The notes: a model not told the origin generated them from the sequence alone. Shown: positions 8,375 to 17,658, counted from the first letter of the stretch. The stretch is 64,000 nucleotides of DNA from Vulcanimicrobiota bacterium (GCA_027452165.1 DAIDGX010000003.1:186001-250000), one strand, 5' to 3'. Made by a program: numbers and translations.

Positions 8375-9327
8375 CAGCCGTAGATGATCTTGTGCTTCGG
8401 CGGCGCAAACTTCAGGCGTGCGCCGTCCTCGGAGGTAGGCTTGAGTTGTTGCGACTCGACGCTGGAGCGCTCGCAGAAGCGCATCGTCCGGTCGTCGTCC
8501 ACTTGATAGCCGAGCGGATTCCATTTTGCGAGGGCCGCGATTGGGTCGGCCGTAGCGCCGCCATACGGGGTCGTGTTCGCGACGGCGCGCGACGCAAGCG
8601 CCGTCGCCAGCAGCGTCGCGGCGAACGGCGAGCCTCCCAGGCAGACAAAGGCCGAGACCGCTGCTGCGAATACGTCACCGATGCCGTGCGCAGGATAGCG
8701 CGGAAAGTACGGGCCGACGATGCGATAGTAACTATAGCCGTTGGAAAACAGCGATGTCATGCGGTGCTTCTCGGGATCGCGCGAGAACGAGGTGATGATC
8801 ACCGCCTCCGGACCTAAATCGAAGATTCCGTTCAAGTACTTATGCTCCGACATGTCGTCGCCGCCGGCGCCGATAAGCACTTCGGCTTCGAAGCGGTTTG
8901 GCGTCACGATCTGCGCGAGCGGCAAGAGACGATCGCGAATCGCGCGAGCCGTTTCCTCGCTGATGAAGAGCCCCTTTTTGTAGTCGCCGATCACCGGATC
9001 CAAAAGCACGATGCCCTTAAAATCCGCGAGCGCGTTCGCAACGGTGTCGACGTGAGCCGGCTTCGGCAGGTAGCCGATGTGCAGCATCGCCGGGCGCGCG
9101 GCGATGACGAAGTTGACGTCCCGGCGAAATTGCGCGACGTCGGCAATGACGCTCGTTCGTCCCGCCACGCCGGCATGGGCATTGGCGAACTGCGACTGCG
9201 CGTGTACCACACGTGCACCGAGGGCGTTTGCGATCGCCATCGTCGCCTGGTTGCCCAGAAAGCCCATGCCAACGCTGTTTTGAACGCTGCCGATGAGCGG
9301 AAACGTGGTTACGTCGTCGTCGAACAC
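8374..9327 (-). CDS. Ribokinase-fold kinase, pyridoxal kinase-like
   Basis: This 317-aa protein has the pyridoxal-kinase order of motifs: G-N-Q-A-T near 27, L-D-P-V-I-G-D-Y-K-K-G near 109-119 and I-V-T-P-N-R-F-E-A-E near 141. G-I-G-D-V-F-A-A near 216 replaces the usual G-T-G-D anion hole. PdxK/PdxY enzymes phosphorylate vitamin B6 vitamers. The C-terminus is about 30 residues longer than PdxY. It lies 22 bp after thiL, another cofactor kinase. A hydroxymethylpyrimidine kinase role is the main alternative. Confidence 0.78.
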   Translation of the reverse strand: MFDDDVTTFPLIGSVQNSVGMGFLGNQATMAIANALGARVVHAQSQFANAHAGVAGRTSVIADVAQFRRDVNFVIAARPAMLHIGYLPKPAHVDTVANALADFKGIVLLDPVIGDYKKGLFISEETARAIRDRLLPLAQIVTPNRFEAEVLIGAGGDDMSEHKYLNGIFDLGPEAVIITSFSRDPEKHRMTSLFSNGYSYYRIVGPYFPRYPAHGIGDVFAAAVSAFVCLGGSPFAATLLATALASRAVANTTPYGGATADPIAALAKWNPLGYQVDDDRTMRFCERSSVESQQLKPTSEDGARLKFAPPKHKIIYG

Positions 9328-9349
9328 GCGGTCTCGATCCTCGTAAGCC

Positions 9350-10327
9350 TCACGCGAAGTGATCCCATCCGCTGGGGGTCAGTGGATGCGTCACCCCCTG
9401 CTTCACCATCACCAGCGCTTCGTCCGCCTGCACGACGCCGACACGATGCAGCGTTCGCCCCGTCTGCGCGCGTACGCGCGCGGCGACGTGCGCAAACGCG
9501 CGCGCTTGGACGGTCACGAGCAATTCGAAGTCCTCGCCGCCCGCAAGCGCGAAGAGATCGGCCTCCTGGCCAAGCTTGCGCGCGGCCGCGAGAGCGCTCG
9601 CCGCAACCGGCACGTTCTCGATGCGCGCTCCCACGCCACTGCGCGCACACAGGCGCGCGAGGTCGGTCGAGAGGCCGTCGGAGCAGTCCATCATCGCATG
9701 GACGTTGCGGCTTGCACCGAGCAGCCGCCCTTCGCGCACGCGCGGGAACGGGCGCGCGTGTGCCTCGATCGCCTCGGCCGCGAGCGCCGGTTCGAGCGTC
9801 ACCTCGCCGCGCAGCGCGGCAAGCCCCGCACGGCTCGCTCCTAGCGCTCCCGTCACCGCGATCACATCACCCGGCCGTGCCCCGCTTCGCAACGTGCAAT
9901 CGGTCGCGCGAACCTCACCGACGACGGTGAGCGCAAGCGTCAGCGCCGGTGCGCGCGAAAGATCTCCGCCGGCGATCGCAAGGCCATACGCGTCAGCGCA
10001 CGCTTGCATGCCCGCATAGAGTTCGAGCACGTCAGCTGGCGGGGTGTCCTCCATCATGCCAAGTGCGACCGTCGCGAGCACGGGGCGTGCCGCCATCGCG
10101 GCAACGTCGCTAAGATTCGCCGCCATGGCGCGCCATCCGATATCTCGGATCGACATCCACGCTCGCGAAAAATGGACGCCCTCGACCAGCATATCGGTCG
10201 TGATGACGCTGCGATGCGAACGCGACGGTTGCCATACCGCTGCATCATCACCGATACCGACCAGCACACGCGAGTGCGACCCGCGGACGAGCGCGTCGAT
10301 CGCGCTTACGAGTTCATCTTCGCGCAC
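9350..10327 (-). CDS. thiL: Thiamine-monophosphate kinase
   Basis: ThiL makes thiamine diphosphate from thiamine monophosphate. Motifs include G-I-G-D-D-A-A-V near 23-30, T-T-D-M-L-V-E-G-V-H-F near 44 and D-C-S-D-G-L-S near 207. I chose GTG at 10327, five bases after the rpe stop, giving 325 aa and the usual N-terminus E-D-E-L-V-S-A. The next in-frame ATG is far inside rpe and would add a low-complexity extension. It forms a tight group with rpe and the PASTA gene. Confidence 0.92.
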   Translation of the reverse strand: MREDELVSAIDALVRGSHSRVLVGIGDDAAVWQPSRSHRSVITTDMLVEGVHFSRAWMSIRDIGWRAMAANLSDVAAMAARPVLATVALGMMEDTPPADVLELYAGMQACADAYGLAIAGGDLSRAPALTLALTVVGEVRATDCTLRSGARPGDVIAVTGALGASRAGLAALRGEVTLEPALAAEAIEAHARPFPRVREGRLLGASRNVHAMMDCSDGLSTDLARLCARSGVGARIENVPVAASALAAARKLGQEADLFALAGGEDFELLVTVQARAFAHVAARVRAQTGRTLHRVGVVQADEALVMVKQGVTHPLTPSGWDHFA

Positions 10328-10331
10328 GCGT

Positions 10332-10991
10332 TTAGCCGGCGAGCATCGCGCGCATCCCGCGCAGCGTCGCCGCCGGATCGGGGGTCCCGAACACGCTCGA
10401 CCCCATGACGATCGCCCGCGCACCGGCATCGACGACCGCACGGAGGTTCTCGGTCCCAACGCCCCCATCGACCTCGAGCACGCATGCGGGATTTCGCGCA
10501 TCGATCAAGGCTCGCGCCTCGCGCAACTTCTCCATCGCCCGCGGGATAAAGCGCTGACCGCCAAAGCCCGGATTTACGCTCATCACCAGGATCAGATCGC
10601 AATCCTCGACCAGGTCTTGCAGCATCGCGACCGGCGTCTGCGGGCAGATCGAGATTCCCGCCTTCGCGCCGAGCGAGCGAATGTGCGAGAGCAGGCGCTG
10701 CGCGTGCGGCGTAGCCTCGTAATGAAACGTGATAATGTCCGCGCCGGCCTTGCGAAAGTCATCCACGTAACGCTCGGGTTCGACGATCATGAGATGACAG
10801 TCGAAAACCCGCGTCGAGAGCTTGCGAAGGTCGCCGATGATCTTCGGTCCCCAAGTGAGGTTCGGCACGAAGCGCCCGTCCATCACGTCGAGGTGCAGAT
10901 AGTCGGCACCGCCCGCCTCGACCTCGCGGACCTGTTCGGCAATTCGTGCGAAATCGGCGGAGAGCAACGAGGGGGCAAAGAGGACGCTCAC
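10332..10991 (-). CDS. rpe: Ribulose-phosphate 3-epimerase
   Basis: Rpe interconverts ribulose 5-phosphate and xylulose 5-phosphate. The 219-aa TIM-barrel protein has A-P-S-L-L-S-A-D, L-H-L-D-V-M-D-G-R-F-V-P-N near 32-44, M-S-V-N-P-G-F-G-G-Q near 138 and the phosphate-binding G-S-S-V-F-G. Its start overlaps the PASTA gene stop by four bases. It is separated from the pentose-phosphate operon at 28-37 kb, where no second epimerase is seen. Confidence 0.96.
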   Translation of the reverse strand: MSVLFAPSLLSADFARIAEQVREVEAGGADYLHLDVMDGRFVPNLTWGPKIIGDLRKLSTRVFDCHLMIVEPERYVDDFRKAGADIITFHYEATPHAQRLLSHIRSLGAKAGISICPQTPVAMLQDLVEDCDLILVMSVNPGFGGQRFIPRAMEKLREARALIDARNPACVLEVDGGVGTENLRAVVDAGARAIVMGSSVFGTPDPAATLRGMRAMLAG

Positions 10992-12031
10992 GGTGTGGCT
11001 CCCGGTGGGGATGAGGCTTTCGGACGTGTATCGTACACGGTCGCCGGCTCGTTTCCTAGGCGCGTCTCGCCGACGAGGACGTCGTTTACATAGAGATCGA
11101 CGACCGACGTTCCGAGTGCCACCACGGTGAAATCGAGCTTCTGCCCCGGCTGCGCGTATGCGCGATAGAGATCGTAGCGGCCGGTTGCATCACGCATCCG
11201 CAGTGCCACCTTGACCGATTGCCCCGGCGCGATCCCTTGAAGCACCGGTACGGAGACGAGCAGGTGCACTTGACGTAGCAGATAACCCGACTCGTTCGGC
11301 CCCGCGCTCACTTGCAGCGAGACGGTATCATACGGCGCGACCTTCGTGCCCGGTGCGATCGACTGCCGCGCGATCACGCCGTGTGCCGGGCCATGGGGTC
11401 CAAGCGGAGTCCAGACCAATTGACCGAGCTTGATGCCCAGACGATGAGCAAGCACGCGGGCTGCATCGACGCGCATGCCAAGGAAATCCGGAAGCGTGAT
11501 CGCCGCGACACCTCCCTTGCTCACGGTGAGGTTCACGACGTCGCCTTCGTACACGTTTGCCAGCGGCTGCGGATCCTGCTCCACCACATGGTCGCTCGGC
11601 ACGACATCGCTCTTCACATAGCGCACCTTGCCAAGTTGCAGGTGCGCGCGCGAAAGATCGAGGCCAACGTCACGCATCGAAAGATAGCGCAGATCGGGCA
11701 TCAAGCGCGAGATCATTCCGTCGCTCACCACGAAACTCACCTGACGCCCTTCGCGCACCTTCGTTCCGGGCTCTGGGCGCTGGTTGATCACCACGCCTTT
11801 AGGATAACGATCGCTCGTCGCATGATTCACCTCGACGGCGGTCAGATGCATGCGCGACGCAACGCTCGTGGCGTCCGTGATCGTTTGGCCAACGAACGGC
11901 GGCACCGTCACCGTATCGCTCGGCGGCGAAAGAAACGCGACAATATCTTGCGCGAACCAGACGAGAACGCCGACGAAGCAGGCCAGCACGATCGGAAACA
12001 CCCATTCGCGCGGAACGTACTCACGGAGCAC
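10988..12031 (-). CDS. Membrane-anchored PASTA-repeat protein without kinase domain
   Basis: This 347-aa protein has a short cytoplasmic N-terminus, one transmembrane helix (about residues 11-33) and three PASTA repeats outside (about 41-105, 107-173 and 175-245). A C-terminal beta-rich region of about 100 residues ends in a Pro-rich tail. PASTA repeats bind muropeptides or peptidoglycan in PrkC/Stk1 kinases and some penicillin-binding proteins. No kinase or transpeptidase domain is present. It precedes rpe and thiL, the position PrkC holds in many Firmicutes. Confidence 0.88.
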   Translation of the reverse strand: MLREYVPREWVFPIVLACFVGVLVWFAQDIVAFLSPPSDTVTVPPFVGQTITDATSVASRMHLTAVEVNHATSDRYPKGVVINQRPEPGTKVREGRQVSFVVSDGMISRLMPDLRYLSMRDVGLDLSRAHLQLGKVRYVKSDVVPSDHVVEQDPQPLANVYEGDVVNLTVSKGGVAAITLPDFLGMRVDAARVLAHRLGIKLGQLVWTPLGPHGPAHGVIARQSIAPGTKVAPYDTVSLQVSAGPNESGYLLRQVHLLVSVPVLQGIAPGQSVKVALRMRDATGRYDLYRAYAQPGQKLDFTVVALGTSVVDLYVNDVLVGETRLGNEPATVYDTRPKASSPPGATP

Positions 12032-12054
12032 CTCCCGCCAATCGCGCGAGGAGT

Positions 12055-12795
12055 TCAGACGAGTGCCTCCATCGCAGCATCGCTCACGTCGAGGTTGCTG
12101 AACACGCGCGCCGCGTCCTCGTGGTCCTCGAGCGCATCGAGAAACGCAAGCACCTCGCGTAACGGTGCCCCCTCCGGAGCAACCTTTTGCTTGGCGCGTA
12201 CGCCGAGATATGCATCTTTGACCGCAATGCCCGCACCGCGCAATGCGTCGCGCACGGCAGCGAGTTGCGCCGGCTCGGTGTACACGAAAGAGACCGGCTC
12301 CTCGAATTCGAGATCGATGACGCCATCGACGAGGGACGCCTCGGTGAGGGCGTCCTCACTCCGGCCGCCGGGATCCACTTCGACGATACCGACCGGATCG
12401 AACATCCATGCGACCGAGCCCGTCTCGCCGAGCGTCCCGCCGTGCTTCGAAAAGAGAAAACGAAACTCGCCGGCGGTGCGATTGCGGTTGTCGGTTTGCG
12501 CATCGACCACAACCGCGACGCCATGCGGGCCGTAGCCCTCGTAGCGCAGTTCCTCGATCTCTTTCTCGCCACCGGCACCCGAACCGCGTGCGATCGCCCG
12601 TTTGATGTTGTCCTGGGGCATGTTGTTCTCGCGCGCCTTCTCGACCGCGAGCTTCAGGCGATGGTTGGATTCGGGATCGGGCGAACCGCCCTTCGCGGCG
12701 AGGGTGATCTCTTTACTCAGCTTGGTGAAGAGGGCACCGCGCTGCGCGTCCGATTTGCCTTTATCGAGCTTAATATTCTGCCATTTACGACCCAT
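12055..12795 (-). CDS. YebC/TACO1 family protein
   Basis: This 246-aa protein has the family N-terminus M-G-R-K-W-x-N-I and the conserved block N-N-M-P-Q-D-N-I-K-R-A-I near 58-69, then Y-E-G-Y-G-P-x-G-V. Members act as DNA-binding regulators or as translation factors for proline-rich stretches (TACO1, YebC2). Which role applies cannot be told from sequence alone. The protein repertoire nearby includes proline-rich secreted proteins, which would fit a translation role, but this is inference. Confidence 0.93.
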   Translation of the reverse strand: MGRKWQNIKLDKGKSDAQRGALFTKLSKEITLAAKGGSPDPESNHRLKLAVEKARENNMPQDNIKRAIARGSGAGGEKEIEELRYEGYGPHGVAVVVDAQTDNRNRTAGEFRFLFSKHGGTLGETGSVAWMFDPVGIVEVDPGGRSEDALTEASLVDGVIDLEFEEPVSFVYTEPAQLAAVRDALRGAGIAVKDAYLGVRAKQKVAPEGAPLREVLAFLDALEDHEDAARVFSNLDVSDAAMEALV

Positions 12796-12827
12796 AGTTT
12801 GATCCTATTCCTCGAAACGAGCCTTCG

Positions 12828-15800
12828 CTATCCGGGCCCAACGATCCACTTCTCGATCCACATCCGGTTGTGCCATGCGTTCCACGTGATCGGCTGCGCC
12901 GAGAGGATTGGATAGAAAAAGACGAATGCCAAGCCGATCGCGAGCACGATGCCGCCGACCGAGGCAAGGCCGATCCACCGGCCATTCGGCCCGCGGGCCT
13001 TCGCCCACGTCCAGAGCCGCTGCAGCACGAGCGCGTTGCAGAGGCAGATGAGCGGTATATCCACGTAAAAGTGGTACGCAAAGGCGATACGTGGCGACCA
13101 CGCCCACGGCACCCACTGCAAGATGTAGTCGAGCACGATCAGCGCGTAGCCCTTGTTGCGTTCCTTCCACGCAAGGACGCCGATAAACGGAACCGCGAAG
13201 AGGCCGAACCACATGTTGAAGGGGTTGGGCATCGACGTGATCTCTTCGACGCAGCACCCGTTCGGATCGTTCTTGTTCGTACGATCGTCCTGATAATAGT
13301 ACGCGATCGGCACGTAATCGAGCGGCCACTCCCACCACTTCGACGAGTACGGGTGCGTCGCTTTGAGCGTATCGTGGTAGTGGAACATCGAGTACTGGCG
13401 AAACACGACATCGTTGAAGTTGTGGATCTCGTTCGGGTCGGGAGACTGACGCACGAGATCCGGCACCCACGCGAGCATATAGACCGTCGCGCTGATAAAG
13501 AGAATCGTTGCGAGCGCTCCATCGAGACGGAATCCTCGCGAATTTCCCCACAGCCACGGACGCCCTTCACGAAAGTACCGCTGGAGCCAGATGAAGATCA
13601 GCGAGACGAAGCTCACACCGAAGCCCATCACGCCGTACCACTTCGTGCTCACCAGCAACCCGAGCGCGACCGTGAAGAGGATCAGCCACAAGATCGCCGA
13701 GGAGCCGCGTTCGCGCTCCACCGCGGTACGTATTTCGTTATCCTTGTAGGTCGCGCTGCCCGCAGGCGTCGCGTATTCGACCGAGCCGTCTGGGCGATAT
13801 GAGATCGTCAGGTCGTCTTGTGTATAGACGAGTGTACCCGCGCGGTTACCCGAATGCTCGCCGCCTGCGATCTTCGGTTTGCCGCCGCGCGTGACGTCGA
13901 TGCTTCCGCCATCCGGCGCATACAGGGTCGCCGTCGTATCCGTACGCAGAAGATATGACCCATCCGGAAACGTCTGTTCTTCCACACCGTCGGCGAAGAG
14001 GCGCGCAAACACGACGTAGCGCGCGAGCAGGTACGCGCCGATGCTCACGTAGCCGGTGACGATCACAAATGAGGCCGGGTGCAGAGGGGGCCAGATCAGT
14101 TTGTAGAGGCCGGCCGCGGCAATACCCGCCGCGAGCGAGCAACCGGCGGCAATGCCGAAGGCATTTGACGGAACGACGACGTGCTTGCGTGTCTCGACCT
14201 GTGACGCGATCAAGAAGCGGTACAACGCGTACACCGCCAGTAACGAGAAGACGACGACGAACCCTTCGGGCGTCGCGATTCGCGACTGCACGAAGTGCAT
14301 GCCGTCGAAAATCAAGAGCAGCGCCGCGATTCCTGCAAAGAGCGTCGATCCCGTTACGCGCTTGGCGAAGGCAAAGAGTATCATGACGACGAGGGCGCCA
14401 AAGAGCACGTTGAGGAAACGCCAGCCCATCGCGTTGTCACCATGCTGCAAACCGCCGAAAAGGATGACCGAGAGCGTCACAAGCAGTTTCGAAAGCGGTG
14501 GGTGCGTATTCTCGTAGATGCGCATATTGCGCAGATACTCTTCCGCAGCGCGCGCAAAGTAGATCTCGTCGAAGATCTTGGTTCCGGGGAACCAATAGTG
14601 TATGTACGAGAGCACGAAACTAGCAGCGCCGAGTCCCGCCATCACGAGATAGTCGAGCGGTGCGCGCAGCCGGGTGAGCCCTTCCGCCGGATCGAACCAG
14701 GCGCGCGCACGCGTGCCGAGTTGGCTAAAAAATGACGCGCCCTCGAGCAGTGCGCTGCCCTGCGCGAGTTGCTTCGGATCGGCGACCTCGACGTCTGTTC
14801 CCAAAAACAGGTACCCTAAGGCGAAGAACGTCGCAACGGCCGCGAGCGCGAAAAACGTCGTGCCGAGCCCCCACAGATTGAGCGTGTTCGCGCCGGGCAT
14901 CTGTCCCGATGCCGCGGCGAGGTATTGGAGCGAATAAATGAGGTTCGCGTAGAGCACGATCGAGAGCGCGATCGCTCCCCATAGGTACCGCCGTGCAAGC
15001 GGAACGCAGGCGATCGTAAACATGAGCGCATTGAACGAATAGCGCTCGTGCATGCGCGTCGCGAGCACGAAGAACGCCAGGAGCGCAAGGGCGCAGGCTT
15101 CCAACAGCGCCGATGCACTGCGCGCCTGGAGGTAGCGCCACACGATCAAGGCGAGGGCGGCAAGCACGAGCCCAATACCCCAAAAGTACTGCGGCGCTTT
15201 TAGGATGAAGCCGATGAGCACGTCGTCGCGTTGCCAAAACGGTCCTTTGATCGCCCACAGGTTGAACGCGTTGACCGTATTGTACGGATAGACGTTGGAG
15301 CCGAACTCGTAGCGTCCGAGCAGCCACTGTAGCGTGGCAAGCGGATTCGCCGGATGGAACGGTTCGCTCGCGACGACCGCAAACGCAAACGCGGCGACGA
15401 TGCCGATGCCTGTGCCGATGAGGCGCGTACGCCGCCGCTGCGCATCGACGAATGCGAATGCGATGAATACCGGAATGACCGCCGCGGCCTGCGGCTTGAT
15501 CAGCAACGAGTATGACAGCGATATCCATGCAACCGGAATCTCCCAGCCGAGTTGCCCCGGCGCGCGATCGTCCGAGCGCAATAAAAGATACGCGGCGAGC
15601 AAAACGAAGAAGCCGGCGAACGCATCGACCTGCCCCCAATTCGCCGAGATGTAGATCGTCGCGGGGTTCAGCACATAGAGTGCCGCAGCGCCGAACGCAA
15701 CGACGGGAGGCGCAAAACGCTTCCCGAGCGCGAAAATCAACGCACCAATGCCCAGATCCGCAAAGATCGACGGGAGTTTCGTCATCAGCATGAGGATGCC

Positions 15801-16088
15801 GAAGTTCGGATCGTGCGCGCGCAGCGGCGCCCATAGGTGACCGATAAGCGCGAGAACGTAAAAATATCCCGGCGGGTAATCGGCGAATCCGGTCTGTCCG
15901 TAGAAGTTCGCAAGGCCGTGGTCGAGCAACGAGATCGTCCAAGCTTCGAAGGTTTGGATGTCGTTCTTGAAGCCCTGATCGCCCACGAAGAGCAGCCGGA
16001 TCAGGAAGGCCACGATGAGCAGTGCGGGCATGCCCCAGGGAAGCATACGCTCCCAGACGGACGTGCGGACGTTCGTCCTCGTGTTCAC
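12828..16088 (-). CDS. Fused double GT-C glycosyltransferase with PMT-type C-terminal half
   Basis: This 1086-aa polytopic protein holds two GT-C modules. Residues 1-430 form a GT87/ArnT-like half with N-D-I-Q-T-F-E-A-W and F-A-D-Y-P-P-G-Y. After a soluble linker (435-470), residues 475-1086 form a protein O-mannosyltransferase half (GT39) with F-D-E-I-Y-F-A near 505 and T-H-P-P-L-S-K near 525, the donor and metal motifs of the family. A soluble beta-rich insertion lies near 695-790. Such enzymes use polyprenyl-phosphate sugars; the next gene upstream encodes a polyprenyl synthase. Bacterial PMTs are usually near 500 aa, so the fusion is notable. Confidence 0.9.
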   Translation of the reverse strand: MNTRTNVRTSVWERMLPWGMPALLIVAFLIRLLFVGDQGFKNDIQTFEAWTISLLDHGLANFYGQTGFADYPPGYFYVLALIGHLWAPLRAHDPNFGILMLMTKLPSIFADLGIGALIFALGKRFAPPVVAFGAAALYVLNPATIYISANWGQVDAFAGFFVLLAAYLLLRSDDRAPGQLGWEIPVAWISLSYSLLIKPQAAAVIPVFIAFAFVDAQRRRTRLIGTGIGIVAAFAFAVVASEPFHPANPLATLQWLLGRYEFGSNVYPYNTVNAFNLWAIKGPFWQRDDVLIGFILKAPQYFWGIGLVLAALALIVWRYLQARSASALLEACALALLAFFVLATRMHERYSFNALMFTIACVPLARRYLWGAIALSIVLYANLIYSLQYLAAASGQMPGANTLNLWGLGTTFFALAAVATFFALGYLFLGTDVEVADPKQLAQGSALLEGASFFSQLGTRARAWFDPAEGLTRLRAPLDYLVMAGLGAASFVLSYIHYWFPGTKIFDEIYFARAAEEYLRNMRIYENTHPPLSKLLVTLSVILFGGLQHGDNAMGWRFLNVLFGALVVMILFAFAKRVTGSTLFAGIAALLLIFDGMHFVQSRIATPEGFVVVFSLLAVYALYRFLIASQVETRKHVVVPSNAFGIAAGCSLAAGIAAAGLYKLIWPPLHPASFVIVTGYVSIGAYLLARYVVFARLFADGVEEQTFPDGSYLLRTDTTATLYAPDGGSIDVTRGGKPKIAGGEHSGNRAGTLVYTQDDLTISYRPDGSVEYATPAGSATYKDNEIRTAVERERGSSAILWLILFTVALGLLVSTKWYGVMGFGVSFVSLIFIWLQRYFREGRPWLWGNSRGFRLDGALATILFISATVYMLAWVPDLVRQSPDPNEIHNFNDVVFRQYSMFHYHDTLKATHPYSSKWWEWPLDYVPIAYYYQDDRTNKNDPNGCCVEEITSMPNPFNMWFGLFAVPFIGVLAWKERNKGYALIVLDYILQWVPWAWSPRIAFAYHFYVDIPLICLCNALVLQRLWTWAKARGPNGRWIGLASVGGIVLAIGLAFVFFYPILSAQPITWNAWHNRMWIEKWIVGPG

Positions 16089-16106
16089 GAAGCGGTGATC
16101 CTCTCC

Positions 16107-17030
16107 TTAAGCGAGGGTGCCGAGCAGGTACTCGCGCAACGCCACGCTCGGGTGACGCTCCACGACCGCGATAGGTTCTGCGAGCGCACGCACCGCGGCC
16201 TCTTGGGCCCCGAGCGTCACGAGTGCTGAGGCGACGTGGGTCACCTCGTGGGGTTCGAGTGCGCGACGAAGCGCGTAGGCCTCTGCGATGATGCTGCGGG
16301 CCGGTGAAGGCGGCTGGGCCAACGCCCAGACGACCGGGAAGCTCCACTTCCGGCGCGCGAGGTCGTTGCCGGTCACCTTCCCGGTGGTGTCGCTGCTTGC
16401 CCAAATGCCGAGCGCGTCGTCGCGAATCTGAAAGGCCCGACCGTAGGCACGGCCGAGCTCCGCATATCGTTCGAGCGCCGGCGGCTCGGCCCCGGCGGCG
16501 AGCGCACCGAGCACAAACGAAGCCTCGAAGAGCGCGCCCGTCTTGCCGGCGATCATGCGATGATAGGCATCGAGATCCACGTGCGACGCATCCTCGAACC
16601 GTAAGTCGCTCGCCTGCCCCTCGCACATCACGCGATGCGCCTCGTGCAAAACGCGCACCATGTCGAGGACGCGATCCCCGGGAAGGTGTTCCCGCGCATG
16701 CGTCAAGGTCAAGAAGCTGACCGCGCACATCGCGTCGCCCGCGTTGATCGCTTGGGCAACGCCGTAGAGGGTCCAAAGCGTCCGGCGTCCGTGACGCAAT
16801 TCGTCGCGATCTTCGATGTCGTCGTGCACGAGCGAGTAGTTGTGCAGTATCTCGATCGCGGCGGCGGCATCGAGGACGTGGTCGATCGGCGCTCCCTCGG
16901 CGAGCGCGGTGCGCATCGCAATCTGCGGACGCAGGCGCTTTCCGCGCCGAACCGATGCCCCGTCCCCGCCGTAGCCAAAGTGATACAGCAGCATATCGGA
17001 GACCGGCGGCGCGCCTCGATACCGCCGCAC
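16107..17030 (-). CDS. Polyprenyl diphosphate synthase
   Basis: This trans-prenyltransferase builds polyprenyl diphosphates from isopentenyl diphosphate. It has G-K-R-L-R-P, the first aspartate-rich motif V-H-D-D-I-E-D-R-D and the second motif F-Q-I-R-D-D. The best start is GTG at 17030, which has a G-G-A-G site 6 nt upstream and follows plsC by 28 bp (307 aa). The first ATG (16994) would give 295 aa. The reading frame continues upstream into plsC but without a convincing start there. It likely supplies lipid carriers for the adjacent mannosyltransferase; a geranylgeranyl or quinone-chain role is possible. Confidence 0.9.
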   Translation of the reverse strand: MRRYRGAPPVSDMLLYHFGYGGDGASVRRGKRLRPQIAMRTALAEGAPIDHVLDAAAAIEILHNYSLVHDDIEDRDELRHGRRTLWTLYGVAQAINAGDAMCAVSFLTLTHAREHLPGDRVLDMVRVLHEAHRVMCEGQASDLRFEDASHVDLDAYHRMIAGKTGALFEASFVLGALAAGAEPPALERYAELGRAYGRAFQIRDDALGIWASSDTTGKVTGNDLARRKWSFPVVWALAQPPSPARSIIAEAYALRRALEPHEVTHVASALVTLGAQEAAVRALAEPIAVVERHPSVALREYLLGTLA

Positions 17031-17058
17031 GCGGGACTCCAGGTGCGCTTCGAAACGT

Positions 17059-17658
17059 TCAATCGGTTCGACGGCCGTACTCCTTCGCGAGTGCGGCGAT
17101 GGCCGCCATGATCTGTTCGGTGAAGGCCGCCAGGTCGTCCCGGGTCGCCTTTCGGTCCGCGGGTAGCGCGATCGGCGGCCCAAAGACCACGTCGATACGG
17201 TGCAGCCGCACCGCGCGATCCGAACCAACAATGCACGCGGGAACCACCGGCGCTTTTCCGAGCGACGCGAGCAGCGCGACGCCGGCGCGTGCCTCGCGAT
17301 CGCCCGTAACGTTGCGACCACCCTCGGGAAAGATCCCCACACATCCCTGTGCGCGCAAGATCTCGACCGAGCGCTTGATCGCGGCAGTCGCACTTCCGTG
17401 TCGATCGACCGGGTATGCGCCGAGCGCCGTGATGAGTGCTCCAAGCCCTGGAATGGCAAAGAGCTCCTTCTTTGCCATGTAGCTGAGCCGCCGCGGCACC
17501 CAACAGCCCATCACGGGCGGATCGATATTCGAGACGTGATTGCATGCGATGATCAGCGGGCCATGCAGCGGTATATTTTCGAGGCCGTGCACGCGCGTGC
17601 GCCACACCAGCCGCGAAATCGTGCGTACGGTCGCGGTCGCAAAGTCGTAAAACGTCAC
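17059..17658 (-). CDS. plsC: 1-acyl-sn-glycerol-3-phosphate acyltransferase
   Basis: PlsC makes phosphatidic acid from lysophosphatidic acid. This short 199-aa version has the catalytic N-H-V-S-N-I-D near 41-47 (the family H-x4-D) and F-P-E-G-G-R-N near 110. It overlaps cmk by four bases (ATGA), the common cmk-plsC arrangement. Along with PlsX at 4957 it would complete the acyl-phosphate route; no plsY is in the window. Confidence 0.93.
   Translation of the reverse strand: MTFYDFATATVRTISRLVWRTRVHGLENIPLHGPLIIACNHVSNIDPPVMGCWVPRRLSYMAKKELFAIPGLGALITALGAYPVDRHGSATAAIKRSVEILRAQGCVGIFPEGGRNVTGDREARAGVALLASLGKAPVVPACIVGSDRAVRLHRIDVVFGPPIALPADRKATRDDLAAFTEQIMAAIAALAKEYGRRTD

Noticed and set aside
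14725-16776. 683-aa open frame overlapping the mannosyltransferase
   Set aside because: Same-strand shadow frame, Arg/Ala-rich and without membrane pattern; the GT-C frame is clearly the real one.
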